Notes: generated by a model from the sequence alone, not told the origin. A stretch of DNA of 22,048 bases from Pigoraptor vietnamica (GCA_943704525.1 CALSCQ010000795.1:1-22048); one strand, 5' to 3'. Shown: positions 1-9,596, counted from the stretch's first letter. Numbers and translations: made by a program.

Positions 1-10
1 GGGGGGGGGG
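1..10. repeat. G10 homopolymer at window edge
   Basis: Ten consecutive G residues open the window. It is simple sequence lying 3' of the makorin gene, which runs on the minus strand. It may be real, or it may be a collapsed or erroneous contig edge. No function is inferred. Confidence 0.6.
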
Positions 11-71
11 TCACAACGGGGCCCACCGTGTTATAAGAAAGTACAGTCTCCAGCATTCAGCATTCGCATTA

Positions 72-1645
72 TTAGAAGCGATCCCACAACGTTCGCCGCT
101 CGTGCGGTGCGCCGGCGCGCGCACAACAGGCAAGCAGACAGAGGGGGAACGTGTCGTGTGGGTCGATTGTGCGCGACATATCGTTCCAAACGAACCTGAA
201 TTGCTGGCGGCGAGGCTTCAACCTGGCCATCACGTGAGCGGGCGGGTGCTTGTAGAAGCACTTGTCGCCAAACGGGCACTGGTAACCGGAAGACGTATAC
301 TGCAACACAAAGAGAGGGCATAGGGGAGGAGGAAAAGTGCCGGGGGCACTTGTGAGGTAATGGTTTGCACGATTGACGAAATCACGGGATGGCCATGGAG
401 GAAGAAAACGAGCTACCGGCTGCGGGGGAACGCAAATGGACCAATTCCGCACAAACTGGCAGTGTCGCTGCTTCAACTCACCCGACACGCGCGGTGCTTC
501 TTGGATTCCACATAAGAACTGATAATTGCTGCCTGCGCGAATCAGAATTGAGCGGCGTGATTTTCAGACAAAGAGAGGGGACGGACGGGATGATGAACAA
601 CAACACCGGGCGCGCTGTGCAAACAGTGCACAAACACTACCCGCGACCGCAGATGCCACAAAAAGGATACCTTCGTGGCGCCCGTTGCGTGCATGTCACT
701 CGGCACGACGAACGTGCTTGGCGTGCGACACACGGGACAATTGCGCACGGCGTCGCTGTCGATCGCCTTGTTCTTGCGCCATGTGCGGATGCAGTCAAAA
801 CAAAACACGTGGCAGCAATCGGCTGCGGCGTTTGCGACACAGCGAGTAAGCACCACAGTGGGTGGGCATCCTCCAAAAAGCGAACATCCACTCCACACGC
901 CACCCAGCGAGCGTGAGGGGTGTGTGTAAACGACAATGCGCAAGAAACACTCTCGATACGGCAACGTTTAAGAAGACGCAAAACATTCAAGCGAGCAAAA
1001 CTCACACAGCAGACCGAATCGCCGCCCCGCAGCCCTGACGTCCTCGTAACATATCGAGCACTGCGTCTCGTCCTCGCCGTCCCCTGCCGCCGCAGTGAAG
1101 CCGCCAGCACTCTCGGCTTCGCGCGATTCCCCCGCCACATCACCACTTTCCAGCGAGGGCTTCGCACTCGCACCCGAGTTGATGCTTGGCGCGCTGGGCA
1201 TTGCCGGTCCCACATGCGCAAAGTTGCACGCGGCTCCGTTGCGGCAGCGGCCCCGCCGGTAAAAGTGGCACACGCGCGCGGGTGCAGACGACGCGGACGC
1301 ACAGGACGACGCCGTCGTCGACGCCGCTTCTGCTGACGACGCAGCAGGCGGCAAAGATAGCGAGGCAATGTGCGCAAATCGACATTGGTCTCCAAAGTGG
1401 CACGTCCCGCGGAGGTAGTACGGACAGGGGGCGACAACCGCGCGCGGGCGGGACACTGGAGGCGGCACTGCCACTGTGCGCGTGCTTTGGTCGCGGGCGC
1501 CAATCGGCCCCTCGAATCCAGAGGGCATCATCGACGCGTACGTCTCAAAGCCAGCGTCGGCAAACTCGCACGCAAAGTAGTCGTCCACGTAATCGACCTC
1601 TTGCCACGCCGGTTCGAACGGGTGCCAAAAGGCGGGAGGGTCCAT
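72..1645 (-). CDS. MKRN: Makorin-type E3 ubiquitin ligase (CCCH-CCCH-RING-CCCH), 4 exons
   Basis: Exons on the minus strand are 1645-1006, 822-671, 532-482 and 299-72. All junctions keep frame and give 356 aa. Residues 74-92 and 126-144 are CCCH zinc fingers (C-x7-C-x5-C-x3-H). Residues 196-245 form a C3HC4 RING: CSIC, then C216, H218, C221, C224 and the CPVC at 242-245. Residues 280-299 form a third CCCH finger ending CFYKH. This order, and the phrase RFGLLS just before the RING histidine, are typical of makorins, which are RNA-binding ubiquitin ligases. The RING is split by intron 1 (823-1005) and the last finger by intron 3 (300-481). Intron 2 (533-670) has a U12-like donor. The ATG at 1645 was chosen because the frame upstream of it reads as pyrimidine-rich leader. 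The tail after the last finger is only 57 aa and is not clearly conserved, so the 3' end could differ. Confidence 0.88.
533..670 (-). other. Makorin intron 2 with U12-type GTATCCTTT donor
   Basis: The intron starts GTATCCTTT on the sense strand (plus 662-670), a full match to the U12-type 5' splice site consensus. It ends CGCGCAG. It joins a RING exon ending ...ATK to a 17-codon exon leading into the last zinc finger, in phase 0. The other GT donors in this window are mostly GTGNGN. The branch region (TTCTGAT, with the A about 10 nt before the acceptor) is only a weak U12 match, so assignment to the minor spliceosome is inference. Confidence 0.6.
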
Positions 1646-2535
1646 TCTAGGGGCGCTTGGAGGGAACGCGCGCGACACGGGAGGCGGAGGATAGAGGGGA
1701 TGATGGTAAAGAAGGAGGGATGAAACAATAGAGAAGGGCGCCAAAAAGGACGGCGAAATGCAACAGCGAAACAATAACTTCCCGAGTGCGCGCCAAAACA
1801 ATAACCCACGCAAAACTCAGAAACTCGCAAACGCTATCATAAAAAGGGAAGGTGAGAGTGGTTAATGAGAGTGGGAGAAAGGGGGACGTGAAAGAGTGGG
1901 GGGGGACTGCGAGGCAAAGTGTGCTGTGCCGTTTTGCGCGCCGTTTGTGTGTGTGCGAGTGCGAGTGTTGTTGTCGTCAGCAGACGAATGATGACGCCCA
2001 AAAGCAGCGGCGCGCGCTGATTGGTCAAATTGAATCCCACATGTCATTCTCACCCCGGATTCAATAGTCAACGTGCATCCGTAACTAGGGATACTCTCGT
2101 CCTTCACCGCATGAAGAATGCCCCCCATGATTGTAAATGCCTCACTATGGAAATTGCATAGAGAGATGACGTCTGTTGATAGGGTTATTGCTTCAGTGAT
2201 ATGCAATAGAGGGTTGACGACGTCATGCAAAACGGCAGCGTTCGCCGCCGACACGCGCTTTCTCCCGCCAGTTTTGCTGCGAACGCCCGCCTTTGCATTC
2301 TGGGCGCGAGAAAGTTAAGCGTGTTCATGGAAAAACACGGCACGCGCGTAAAACGCAGAGCTTTCTTCTCCGGTTCTTCCACGTCATTGCGCCGTTTTAT
2401 TTTTTTTCGGAGCGTTGTAATCTTTTCAAATTCAAATTTTAGTGTGGACAGCGCGAAATCTGCCATCAACTCGTACGCACAAGTTGGTCCACCCGCCCAT
2501 ATCCGTCCTTCTCTCTCCGTGGACGGCCCGTCGCA
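1646..2535. other. Intergenic region upstream of makorin and the small plus-strand gene
   Basis: No convincing coding sequence is seen. Possible promoter elements by eye are a reverse CCAAT box (ATTGG, about 2020-2024), two TGACGTC/GACGTCA CRE-like cores at 2167-2173 and 2219-2225, and an E2F-like GCGCGAAA at 2451-2458. Each CRE-like core follows a TGCA(A)TAGAG-like string, which suggests a short diverged direct repeat. An AT-rich patch lies at about 2396-2445. None of these sites is demonstrated to be functional. Confidence 0.35.
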
Positions 2536-3213
2536 ATGTCCCAACCGCAGCCGACGGGGCCGCCGCCGCCGTCGCAGCAAGCCCCGCGAACACCCCCGCC
2601 ACACGGAAACGGCGATTCCGTGCGTCGGGACCACATGGGGATGCCCTACGGCGAGCAACCGGGCGCGCCGCTGAAGCAAGTGCGACCCAGCGTGCCCGTG
2701 TCACCAAAGGGGGCGAGGCGTCGCTTGAACTTTGACGCGGAGACGTGAGCCTTTGTGACGAGCTGATTCACGCAGTGTGTAACAGGCCGGGTCGCCCATG
2801 TCTTCAGGGACATTCCACGGCATCGCGTGGACCTCGGTAAGTGCGCGGCCCTGTCACGTTGTGCAGCTCATTGACTCGTGCGACTGGAGCTTTTTCCGAT
2901 CGTGCCACTCACTTGTTTTTTTCTCCCTCTTTCTCTCTCTCTCTCTCAAAGCTAGGGCGGCAAGAGTCGACGTGACTTCAACAGCTACCAAGCTCAGGTC
3001 ACCAAAGCTTTGGCGAATACGCTAAAAGTCACTCGCTACGCATCGTCACATGTTGTAAAACTTACGACTCGGTCGCACGGACGAAATTGGCCTCACACAT
3101 TCAACTTGGATAAAGAGCTGTATCGGACGTGGTCGCTACCCTGTGTGCGCAATTTGCATCTCACTTTCGCCGCGAGAACACAACGCGGAGGCCGTTTCGC
3201 GGGTACACGGTAA
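2536..3213 (+). CDS. Small spliced gene of unknown function (tentative model)
   Basis: A canonical intron is visible on this strand: donor GTAAGT at 2837 and a strong CT-rich tract ending CAAAG/CTAG at 2951-2955. An ATG at 2798 followed by 13 codons, spliced to 2956 in phase 0, stays open to a TAA at 3211-3213 and gives a 98-aa basic protein. Upstream, an ATG at 2536 opens a proline-rich, low-complexity 70-codon frame ending RRRLNF... . A GTGAGC donor-like site at 2745 overlaps its stop, so this could be an earlier exon, but I found no single join that keeps both parts in frame. The last about 50 nt overlap the 3' end of the P450 on the other strand. No family is recognised. The intron is better supported than the protein. 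Confidence 0.28.
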
Positions 3214-4716
3214 TGGACATGGAGCTCTCGACGGGCTCGTGGCCCGGTGCGAGGGCGACGGTGTACCGGCGCGCAATCTGCGAGAGGATGACCTTCATCT
3301 CGATCATGGCGAATTTCTGCGAATGGGAGTGGGGTTTGGGGAGAGAGTGGAGAAGATAATTTGTCAGAGACATTCTCTCAGCTGCGCAGGCATCAAAGGA
3401 GGAAGAGAGGAGGGGGGGAGGAGGGTTTGAGGGGTTACACACAAATGGTACAGCAGTGTGGCGAGAGATGCCATACGAGGTACAGTGCGGTGTGCGTGAT
3501 AGCAAGCCCCCCAACTCACCTGCCCAATGCACGACTTGGGACCGTGGCCGAAGGGGAGGTACGAGCCTGGCTTCGGCGGCGGAAGCGCCTCATCCCATCG
3601 ATCGGGATCGAATGCGTCTGGCTCGGACCAAAGCGCGGGGTCCCAGTGCGGGTGCGACAGGTGCGCGAACACGCCCGTCTGCGCGCGCGTGTGTGCGTGG
3701 CATGTAGCGTGTGAGCGGCAATGGCGAGAAAGCGTCGGAGCGGTTGCAGAGGGCAAAAAAAAAAAAACACACTGTGCCATTCAGCGCGACGCGAGGAGAT
3801 GCCCAAATCCCTGCTCGCAAATCGCCACGCCCCACTCACCCCCTTTGCAATCGGAACGCCGTCAATCACCGTGTCGCGGAGCACTGTGCGCGACGTGAAT
3901 GCGACGACGGGGTGCATGCGCAGAGTCTCCTTCACGAACATCTCGGCGTACTTGAGCTCGGACACCTTTGCAAAGTCGAGGCCGGCGGGCGCGGGTGGAG
4001 TGGGAGCCGACGCCCCGAGCACGTCCACGGCCTCTGCGGCAAGCTTGTCGGCAAGGTGCGGGAACTGGGCCATGCAGTATACGGCCCAGCTCAGCTGCGC
4101 GCAGGGCGGGAAGGGTGTGGTCAATATATATGCGGGTCGGTGGCAAAGACAACGGGGGAGTGAGAATTGGTCCGTTGGGGAGTGCTTCTTGCGTGTGCGT
4201 GTAACCGGCAACAACATATATAGAGGGCACTTCACGAACCGAATTCGATGTCGTCTCGTGGCCCGCGAGGTGCGACAGGGTTAAATGGAAACAACGTTCA
4301 AGGATCCGCCGAGAGCGCGCCCATGTTGCGCACACCAAAGCATGCACACAGACGATCCAATTCAGGACGCAATGACACAAGACGTGTGGCGGATATGAAG
4401 AACATGACGAGCTCCTCGAGGACTTCGGCGAGAGACAGCTCGTCCGCAGAGCCGTCGCGAGAGGCGAGGAGGAGGTCCATGAGGTCGCTCTCCTTTCCCA
4501 CTTCGTTCGTATTTCCCCCCTCCTCGCGCTGCGCCAAGCGTTGCGCGAGGACGCCGCGCAAGTGTTCCTTGATGAGGGCGATCCCAGCCGCAAACTCGGC
4601 ATTGTCGGCGAGCATCTGCGAGAGATTTGAACTCGGCCCTTTAGAGATTGTCGGCCCGCGGGCGCGAAGATATTCCACTCAATGACAGCGTGTATGCGCG
4701 CTTGCGTGTGTGTGTG

Positions 4717-4761
<45 letters not shown>

Positions 4762-4824
4762 GTGTGTGTTTGTGTGTGTGTGTGTGCGTGTGCGTGTGCG
4801 TGTGCGTGTGCGTGTGTGTGTGTG

Positions 4825-4856
<32 letters not shown>

Positions 4857-6028
4857 CGTGTGCGTGTGCGTGTGTGTGTTGTGTGTGCGCGTGTGTGTGG
4901 GGACAGTGTTGCACACTACGATGTCTTTGCGGGATGGTGGGAGAAGGGTCAGTCCCCACGATGCACACGTGCTGCACCACTGCGCACACACCCAGCGCCA
5001 CAGGAACGGCGGAAAGGACATTCGCATTTGAACGCCAATCATGACGGTGCGCACGGCCTGCTTCAGCGCCACCGCCTTCGCCGAAGTCCCCGAGAACTCG
5101 GTCGCAAAGGCCGCCTTTCCGATAATGTCCGCGGCGATGCTCGAAAACTCTTGCGTGACCTCAACGGGGGTCGCTGTCGTGTGGCGGAGTGTGTGCAGTC
5201 AAGGGTGGCGTGTGAGTGCAAGTGGGTCAAGAGTGGGATAGCACAAAGAAGAAGTGCGCGCCGTGCGCCGTGTGTCGTGTGCGTGGACGCCCGTTTTTCT
5301 TTGGAATGATAGGGAAACCCGGGGAATTGTCAAGGGGTTACGCATAGTGTGACGAAGGCCTGCAGGCACGCACGTGTGTGTGCCGGCGTATGCACGCGCG
5401 TCACAGTACAGGCGGAATGGCGCAACACCCACCCTTCTCGCACGCGGCGTCCCATTCCGCCAACGTGCGCGTGATGCGCCTGTCGGCAAGCGTGCACACC
5501 GACCTCAGCTGCGTGGGATAAAACGCCGGCTGCGCAAAGCGGCGGTGTCGCTTCCACTCGTCGCCGTACAGGACGAGCAGGCCCTGCGACACGACGCCAA
5601 AGGGATCCGCGAAGAAAGCATACGCCCCAAAATCATCGTGCGATCCCTCGAGGATACGTCGAATGGCGGACGGCGACGAGAACACGGCGACGGACCCAAA
5701 GGGTGTTGAGAAGGCGTACGAAGGGCCGTGCTCGTTCTGCCACTTGCGGAGGAGGAGGTGCAGCGTGAGGCTCTTTCCGGCCTCTTGCAGATCGGGAAGG
5801 GAACCGACGAGAAAGCGCCCCTTGGGACCGGGAAGGGGCGGTCGCGGCGGGGGTCGCACGCGCCGAAGTAACTGCGATTTTCGAGAAAGCGGTGCCGAGT
5901 GAGTGAAAACTTGAGCATGTGCACGTGTGACAGTCCACTGTGTCCGGCCTGCGAGGGCACGGTCGTTCACCCACCGTGAAGAGCACGGCAGCAAGACCGA
6001 GCACAAGCACGAAGGTAAGCGACGCCAT
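3161..6028 (-). CDS. Cytochrome P450 monooxygenase, microsomal type, 8 exons
   Basis: Exons are 6028-5975, 5871-5433, 5173-4992, 4615-4397, 4269-4240, 4094-3840, 3678-3520 and 3316-3161. Every junction keeps frame and gives 497 aa, the usual P450 length. Residues 2-18 are a hydrophobic anchor, followed by a proline-rich hinge ending LPGPKG, as in ER-bound P450s. WKRHRR (124-129) is the helix-C heme-propionate region. AGHETT (300-305) is the I-helix oxygen-activation motif. E364-x-x-R367 is the K-helix ExxR. DPDRW precedes the heme loop [10 protein letters not shown], whose Cys443 is the axial ligand. The tail (KFAMIEMK...) resembles CYP3/CYP4-type enzymes, but substrate and subfamily cannot be read. 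The protein is expected to hydroxylate a lipophilic substrate using electrons from P450 reductase. Intron 4 has AT-AC ends. A TTTAAAG at 6063-6069 could be a TATA-like element very close to the start. An A13 run (3755-3767 on the plus strand) lies in intron 6. Confidence 0.93.
4270..4396 (-). other. AT-AC (U12-type) intron in the P450 gene
   Basis: The exon ending ATG TTC TTC is followed by ATATCC, the core of the AT-AC U12 donor consensus. The next exon begins CTC GCG GGC CAC GAG after CGCAC, restoring MFF-LAGHETT, the expected P450 I-helix. The sense strand of this 127-nt intron contains no AG dinucleotide at all, and none occurs until after the His codon of the motif, so no GT-AG intron can give this product. 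A TTTAAC string sits about 12 nt before the AC and resembles the end of the U12 branch site TTCCTTAAC. The phase is 0. Confidence 0.85.
4704..4899. repeat. Imperfect (TG)n/(CA)n microsatellite in P450 intron 3
   Basis: About 195 bases of alternating TG, interrupted by TGCG units that themselves repeat (for example 4785-4820 and 4855-4872). It reads as CA on the coding strand and fills about half of P450 intron 3 (4616-4991). The alternating purine-pyrimidine run has Z-DNA potential. Apparent open frames across it are repeat artefacts. Confidence 0.95.
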
Positions 6029-6462
6029 GGCTTCGAGATCGTATCCAGCGATCGCGGTTTGGCTTTAAAGTCTTCTTTTTGAGGTTGACTTGTTTTTCCG
6101 CACTGCTGTGCGCACACTGGGTGACATATCCAGACACAAGGCATATTCGGCTTAATTCTGGAGTTCCCTCATTTGAATTATGTATCAAAATAGCAATCAG
6201 AGGACCATGGACAAAACTGGATACCACACCCACACCCACGCAATGCAGCTGAAGTGTGGAACTCATGCAACTGCGTCCACTGTGCCCGGTCGGTCAGTGT
6301 GCGCCAGTGCGGGCCTGACTAATGCGGGCACTTCGAGTCATACATGACCCGACTTTGGCGCGTGGCTCACGTAATGCGATCTATATTACACTCCTAGCCG
6401 AGCTCGAAAGCCGGCACACAACATCAGCTCGTAAGGGCGCGCCCGGTGGTCCACTAAAGTCT
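6029..6462. other. Intergenic spacer between P450 start and unknown gene end
   Basis: About 430 bases with no supported gene. It must hold the P450 promoter (right side of the P450 start) and the 3' flank of the 6463-9422 gene. Sequence around 6061-6200 is relatively AT-rich. No tRNA-like A and B box pair was found. Confidence 0.5.
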
Positions 6463-9422
6463 TCACGACGACAATCCGAGAGCACGCCGCATGGCGATAC
6501 GGTGGGCGGGATCCGAGACGTTGTAGCAGTCTCCGAGCGAATACTGCACGCGCCGTCCGTTCTTTTGCGTCGCCATCATCTTCGCATCCGTTACTGACTT
6601 CACCGACGCGCACCCCCGCGAGACGGCGACGAGAAACGTGTCGTCCTGCATGTTGTCCACGAACGCCGTAAAGCGCGCCGAACCCTTTTTGGCCGTTGTA
6701 CCCGGGGTCGCCTGCACCGTCCGTCCATTCCCGTCCAGGTAGTGGCGCTTGGGCACCTGACATGCGTGCGAAACAGTGCGGCGGCGCGTGAGAATTGAAC
6801 AGGCGGCAAGAGCACACAACTTGCGGGACACGCAAAAGTTGAAGCACGCAACCCGTCTAGCACCGCACCTTCACTTTCTGGACGCGCCCGCGGAACTCGA
6901 TTATGATGCCGTCGCGCGTGAGCGACACGACTTCGCCAGCCGTGCTGAGTAGGCGCAGCATCGCAAACACCTCCATCTCGTGCTCGTCCACAACGTTGTC
7001 GTCCGTCGCGGCGTCGTTCGGCACGTCGCCGCGGCCCTCCGTCAGCACGTCGCCGTTGTACTCCGTCGGCACGTCGCCACGGAGCAACTGCGAGACGAGG
7101 AGGTGCCGCACCCTGTTGCCGCTCGACTCCCTCGCGTTCGCAACGTAGTAGTCGGGGACCGTCGTGTAGTCGTTCGCTCGCACCCAATAGCCCTCTTTCG
7201 CCGCAGGCGCGCGATGCGCTGGCGTGCAGCGAAACGCGAGCGTGCGACCGACGCTGCCGGCGAGTGCGCGGTGAGCAACGACGGCAAAGTCGTCCGCCTT
7301 CCCGAGCCTGCAGTCGACGCGCACCACCACGTGCGCGGGAAAGAGTGAACGAAGGGGGGCGTCGTAGTCATCGCGACGAGCGCACGGCGCCTGCGTCCTC
7401 CCTGAAGACGTCGGCGACGCCGTCTTTTCCTGCGGCGCAAAGCAACAAGTTACAGATGTGCGGCCATCGCCTCGACTGTAGCAAGCAAAACATTCGGCAC
7501 ATTTAAAAAGAGAAGAGATGGGAGTGTGTCAAGAGTGGGAGTGAAGCAAGTTCGAACCCACGCAGCACACATATGAGACGGAGAAATTCTGCGCGCACCT
7601 GCGAGGCGATGACGCCGGTACTGCCGTCGCGTAGCACCACGAGAAACTTCGAATCCACAAAGTGGCCCGGGAATGTGCGCACGCAGAACAGTCCGACAGA
7701 CGCGGCCACGGTGTCGAGGAAAGCCGCCGACGACTGCTGTCCCGTCCCGCGCGCGAGGTCGATGGACAGGCGCGGTGCCTGCGGTAAATGGGCTGTCAGA
7801 AGGGCGACAATGGAAACTGGAGGCGGAGAAAGAACAAGGGGCTTGCCTTACTCGCCGTGAGATCGTAGAGGAGCACCCAAACGATGTGGCACATGTGCTC
7901 GAGACTCGCCGGATGAAAGAACGGCAATGTCGTACAGACGCGAAAGCCCAAGCTTGGGGTCAGTGTCAGGTAAAACGGGACGCCGCGCGCTTCGTTGGGC
8001 TCGAAGACCGCGCGGGTGAAATCCTCTGCAAGCGGATATCGGGCACGAGCGACAAGGGGACGATTGAGCGAGAACGAAAAAAGAACCAATGTCTGAAAGC
8101 CGTTCAATAGCAGCCATAGGGGCCATCGACTCTATATTCGCCGAGTCTGTGTGCGTGTGAGAGTGTGAGCGAGAGAGAAAGGGAAGCGCGAGGTGGCGGC
8201 TCTATCACCAGTAGCATATCAATCGCACGTAAGGAGGACCAGGGAACAACAGTTCCGCAGCAGTTAAGGTGTGCAGACATCAACCCACTCGAAAGTATGG
8301 CGAGGCAGTCGACGTCGCCGTGGCCGCGATAGAGGATAAACGAGTGGTCGACGTTTGCTTTAGCCTGAACAGTTAGCGCCGATAATCATTAGTAGCCGCG
8401 GCGAAGCCCACAATACGTTTCGCTACGAGTATGCAAATACTGTCGCAGACCACCGTTATTGCGCACAGCCAGATGTGAATCCCTATACAGTCACATCCAT
8501 TCACCATAGGGTGTGTTAGGTTATGAAATCTACTCACACAATGGCACACACTCTCTCGGCCTCACACTCTCTCGGCCTCTCGTTACAAACCCTCTAGACT
8601 TACATTTAATCCCTTTGAAGCCTACGCTTAATATCGACTCGCGGTTCATTCTCTCTGTCTCTCACCCACTCACTCTCTCATTCGCGCATCGTTCACTTTT
8701 CCAAGCACCCACCAGCAGCTTGTTAATGGTATTGGCCTTCGCCAGAAGCGCATGGTTGTTCGAGGCTTCGAGGCAATTGACTGCGCCCGCGAGAATCAGT
8801 AATGCGAACTGGCAGAAAACCAAGAAACGTAGACGCACACACAGTCTCTCGTACTCGCTCATTCACGCTTGTGACACAAAACACCCTCACACGCTCACAC
8901 AACGCACCCTCACGCGTTTCACACTACAACTCGCTTGCACTCACGCTCATCCGCGGTGCTCTCACACGCTCACATAACGCACCCTCGCGCGTTTCACAAT
9001 TCAACTCGCTTGCACTCACGCTCATCCGCCGAAGTGCCCTCACACGCTCACACTACGCACCCTCGCGCGTTTCACAATTCAACTCGCTTGCACTCACGCT
9101 CATCCGCCGAAGTGGGCCGGCAGGACATGACGGCCTGGTAGACGCTCAGGAGCTTCAAGGGGCAGTCGATTCCGTTCACGGCGTTGACAAACTCGCCCAC
9201 GTCATTCGCCGCGAGCAAGACGCCGCCCGCGAGGTACAGCGCATCCAGCGTGGTGAGCGTCTGCACGGCGCAAAAGGTCCTGTCTCCGTTCCCCGCTCGC
9301 CCGTTCTTCGAGAGCCCGAGTGCGGCCAAGACAGGGTGCGTTCGACCATTCCACCTCGCGTACCCACCAATGCGATCCTCCAGACGGTCCGCGTGGGCAC
9401 TCAGGGCGGCGACATCTTGCAT
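6463..9422 (-). CDS. Unrecognised protein, about 563 aa, 7 exons
   Basis: Exons are 9422-9098, 8780-8713, 8364-8289, 8025-7852, 7792-7599, 7429-6869 and 6756-6463. All junctions use GT-AG and keep one frame to the TGA at 6463. Introns are 317, 348, 263, 59, 169 and 112 nt. I do not recognise the family. The N-terminal third (residues 1 to about 150) is rich in Leu and Ala and looks alpha-helical. Residues about 160-260 look like mixed alpha/beta. From about 275 there is a low-complexity Ser/Thr/Arg linker, then a beta-rich C-terminal half with an acidic stretch near residue 415. There is no signal peptide or clear membrane span. The start is uncertain: the first ATG after a TATA box is at 9487 in a strong ACCATGG context but in another frame, 65 bases upstream of the in-frame ATG used here. 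The model could be missing N-terminal residues. Confidence 0.62.
8547..8578. repeat. Two perfect 16-bp tandem copies
   Basis: The unit CACACTCTCTCGGCCT occurs at 8547-8562 and again at 8563-8578, inside the second intron of the unknown minus-strand gene. It is a simple tandem duplication with no apparent coding role. Confidence 0.8.
8886..9114. repeat. Three-copy tandem repeat (75-78 bp) carrying splice-donor copies
   Basis: Units start at 8886, 8961 and 9039 (periods 75 and 78 bp). Copies 2 and 3 are nearly identical and copy 1 is more diverged. The repeat overlaps the end of exon 1 of the unknown minus-strand gene. On that strand each unit contains GCGGATGAGC followed by GTGAGTGC, which is the exon end plus the 5' splice site. 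The copy nearest the exon (donor at 9097) is the one used in the gene model. Confidence 0.9.
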
Positions 9423-9574
9423 GCAGTTGTGCGCGTGACAAAAGGCGCCGAGAGAACGGCTTGGAGGGGGCAAACAGTCGACGCCATGGTCACGATGCGC
9501 ACACAGACGGCAAGACTGCGACGATCAGAGCGTGGCAAAGTCCGTATATTCGCACATCCACCCAAAAATGCCCC

Positions 9575-9582
9575 TATTTATA
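9575..9582 (-). promoter_or_regulatory. TATA box for the unknown minus-strand gene
   Basis: TATAAATA reads on the minus strand, 88-95 bases upstream of an ATG in strong context (9487-9485) and about 155 bases upstream of the in-frame ATG at 9422. A start site about 30 bases downstream of the TATA box would fall near 9545. Position and sequence fit a core promoter; usage is inferred. Confidence 0.5.
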
Positions 9583-9596
9583 CGCTCGGATCCCCC

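Noticed and set aside
637-1503. Arg-rich 288-codon minus-strand frame
   Set aside because: It overlaps makorin exons 1 and 2 in another frame. Arg/Ala-rich shadow frames are expected in GC-rich coding sequence.
4304-4396. Conventional GT-AG intron in place of the AT-AC intron (donor GTCTTG near 4384)
   Set aside because: No AG exists on the sense strand between that donor and the HETT codons, so the essential I-helix motif would be lost.
4641-5309. Several 120-200 codon open frames across the TG array on both strands
   Set aside because: A dinucleotide repeat is free of stop codons in all frames. The frames encode CV or HT repeats and overlap P450 exons.
7042-7440. Arg-rich minus-strand frame beginning at 7440
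   Set aside because: Out of frame with the clearly coding exon 7429-6869. The spliced frame entered from the CAG acceptor continues without stops and joins the exons on both sides.
7540-7570. GTTCGAACCC, resembling a tRNA B box
   Set aside because: No A box or cloverleaf could be found at the right distance on either strand, and it lies in an intron of the unknown gene.
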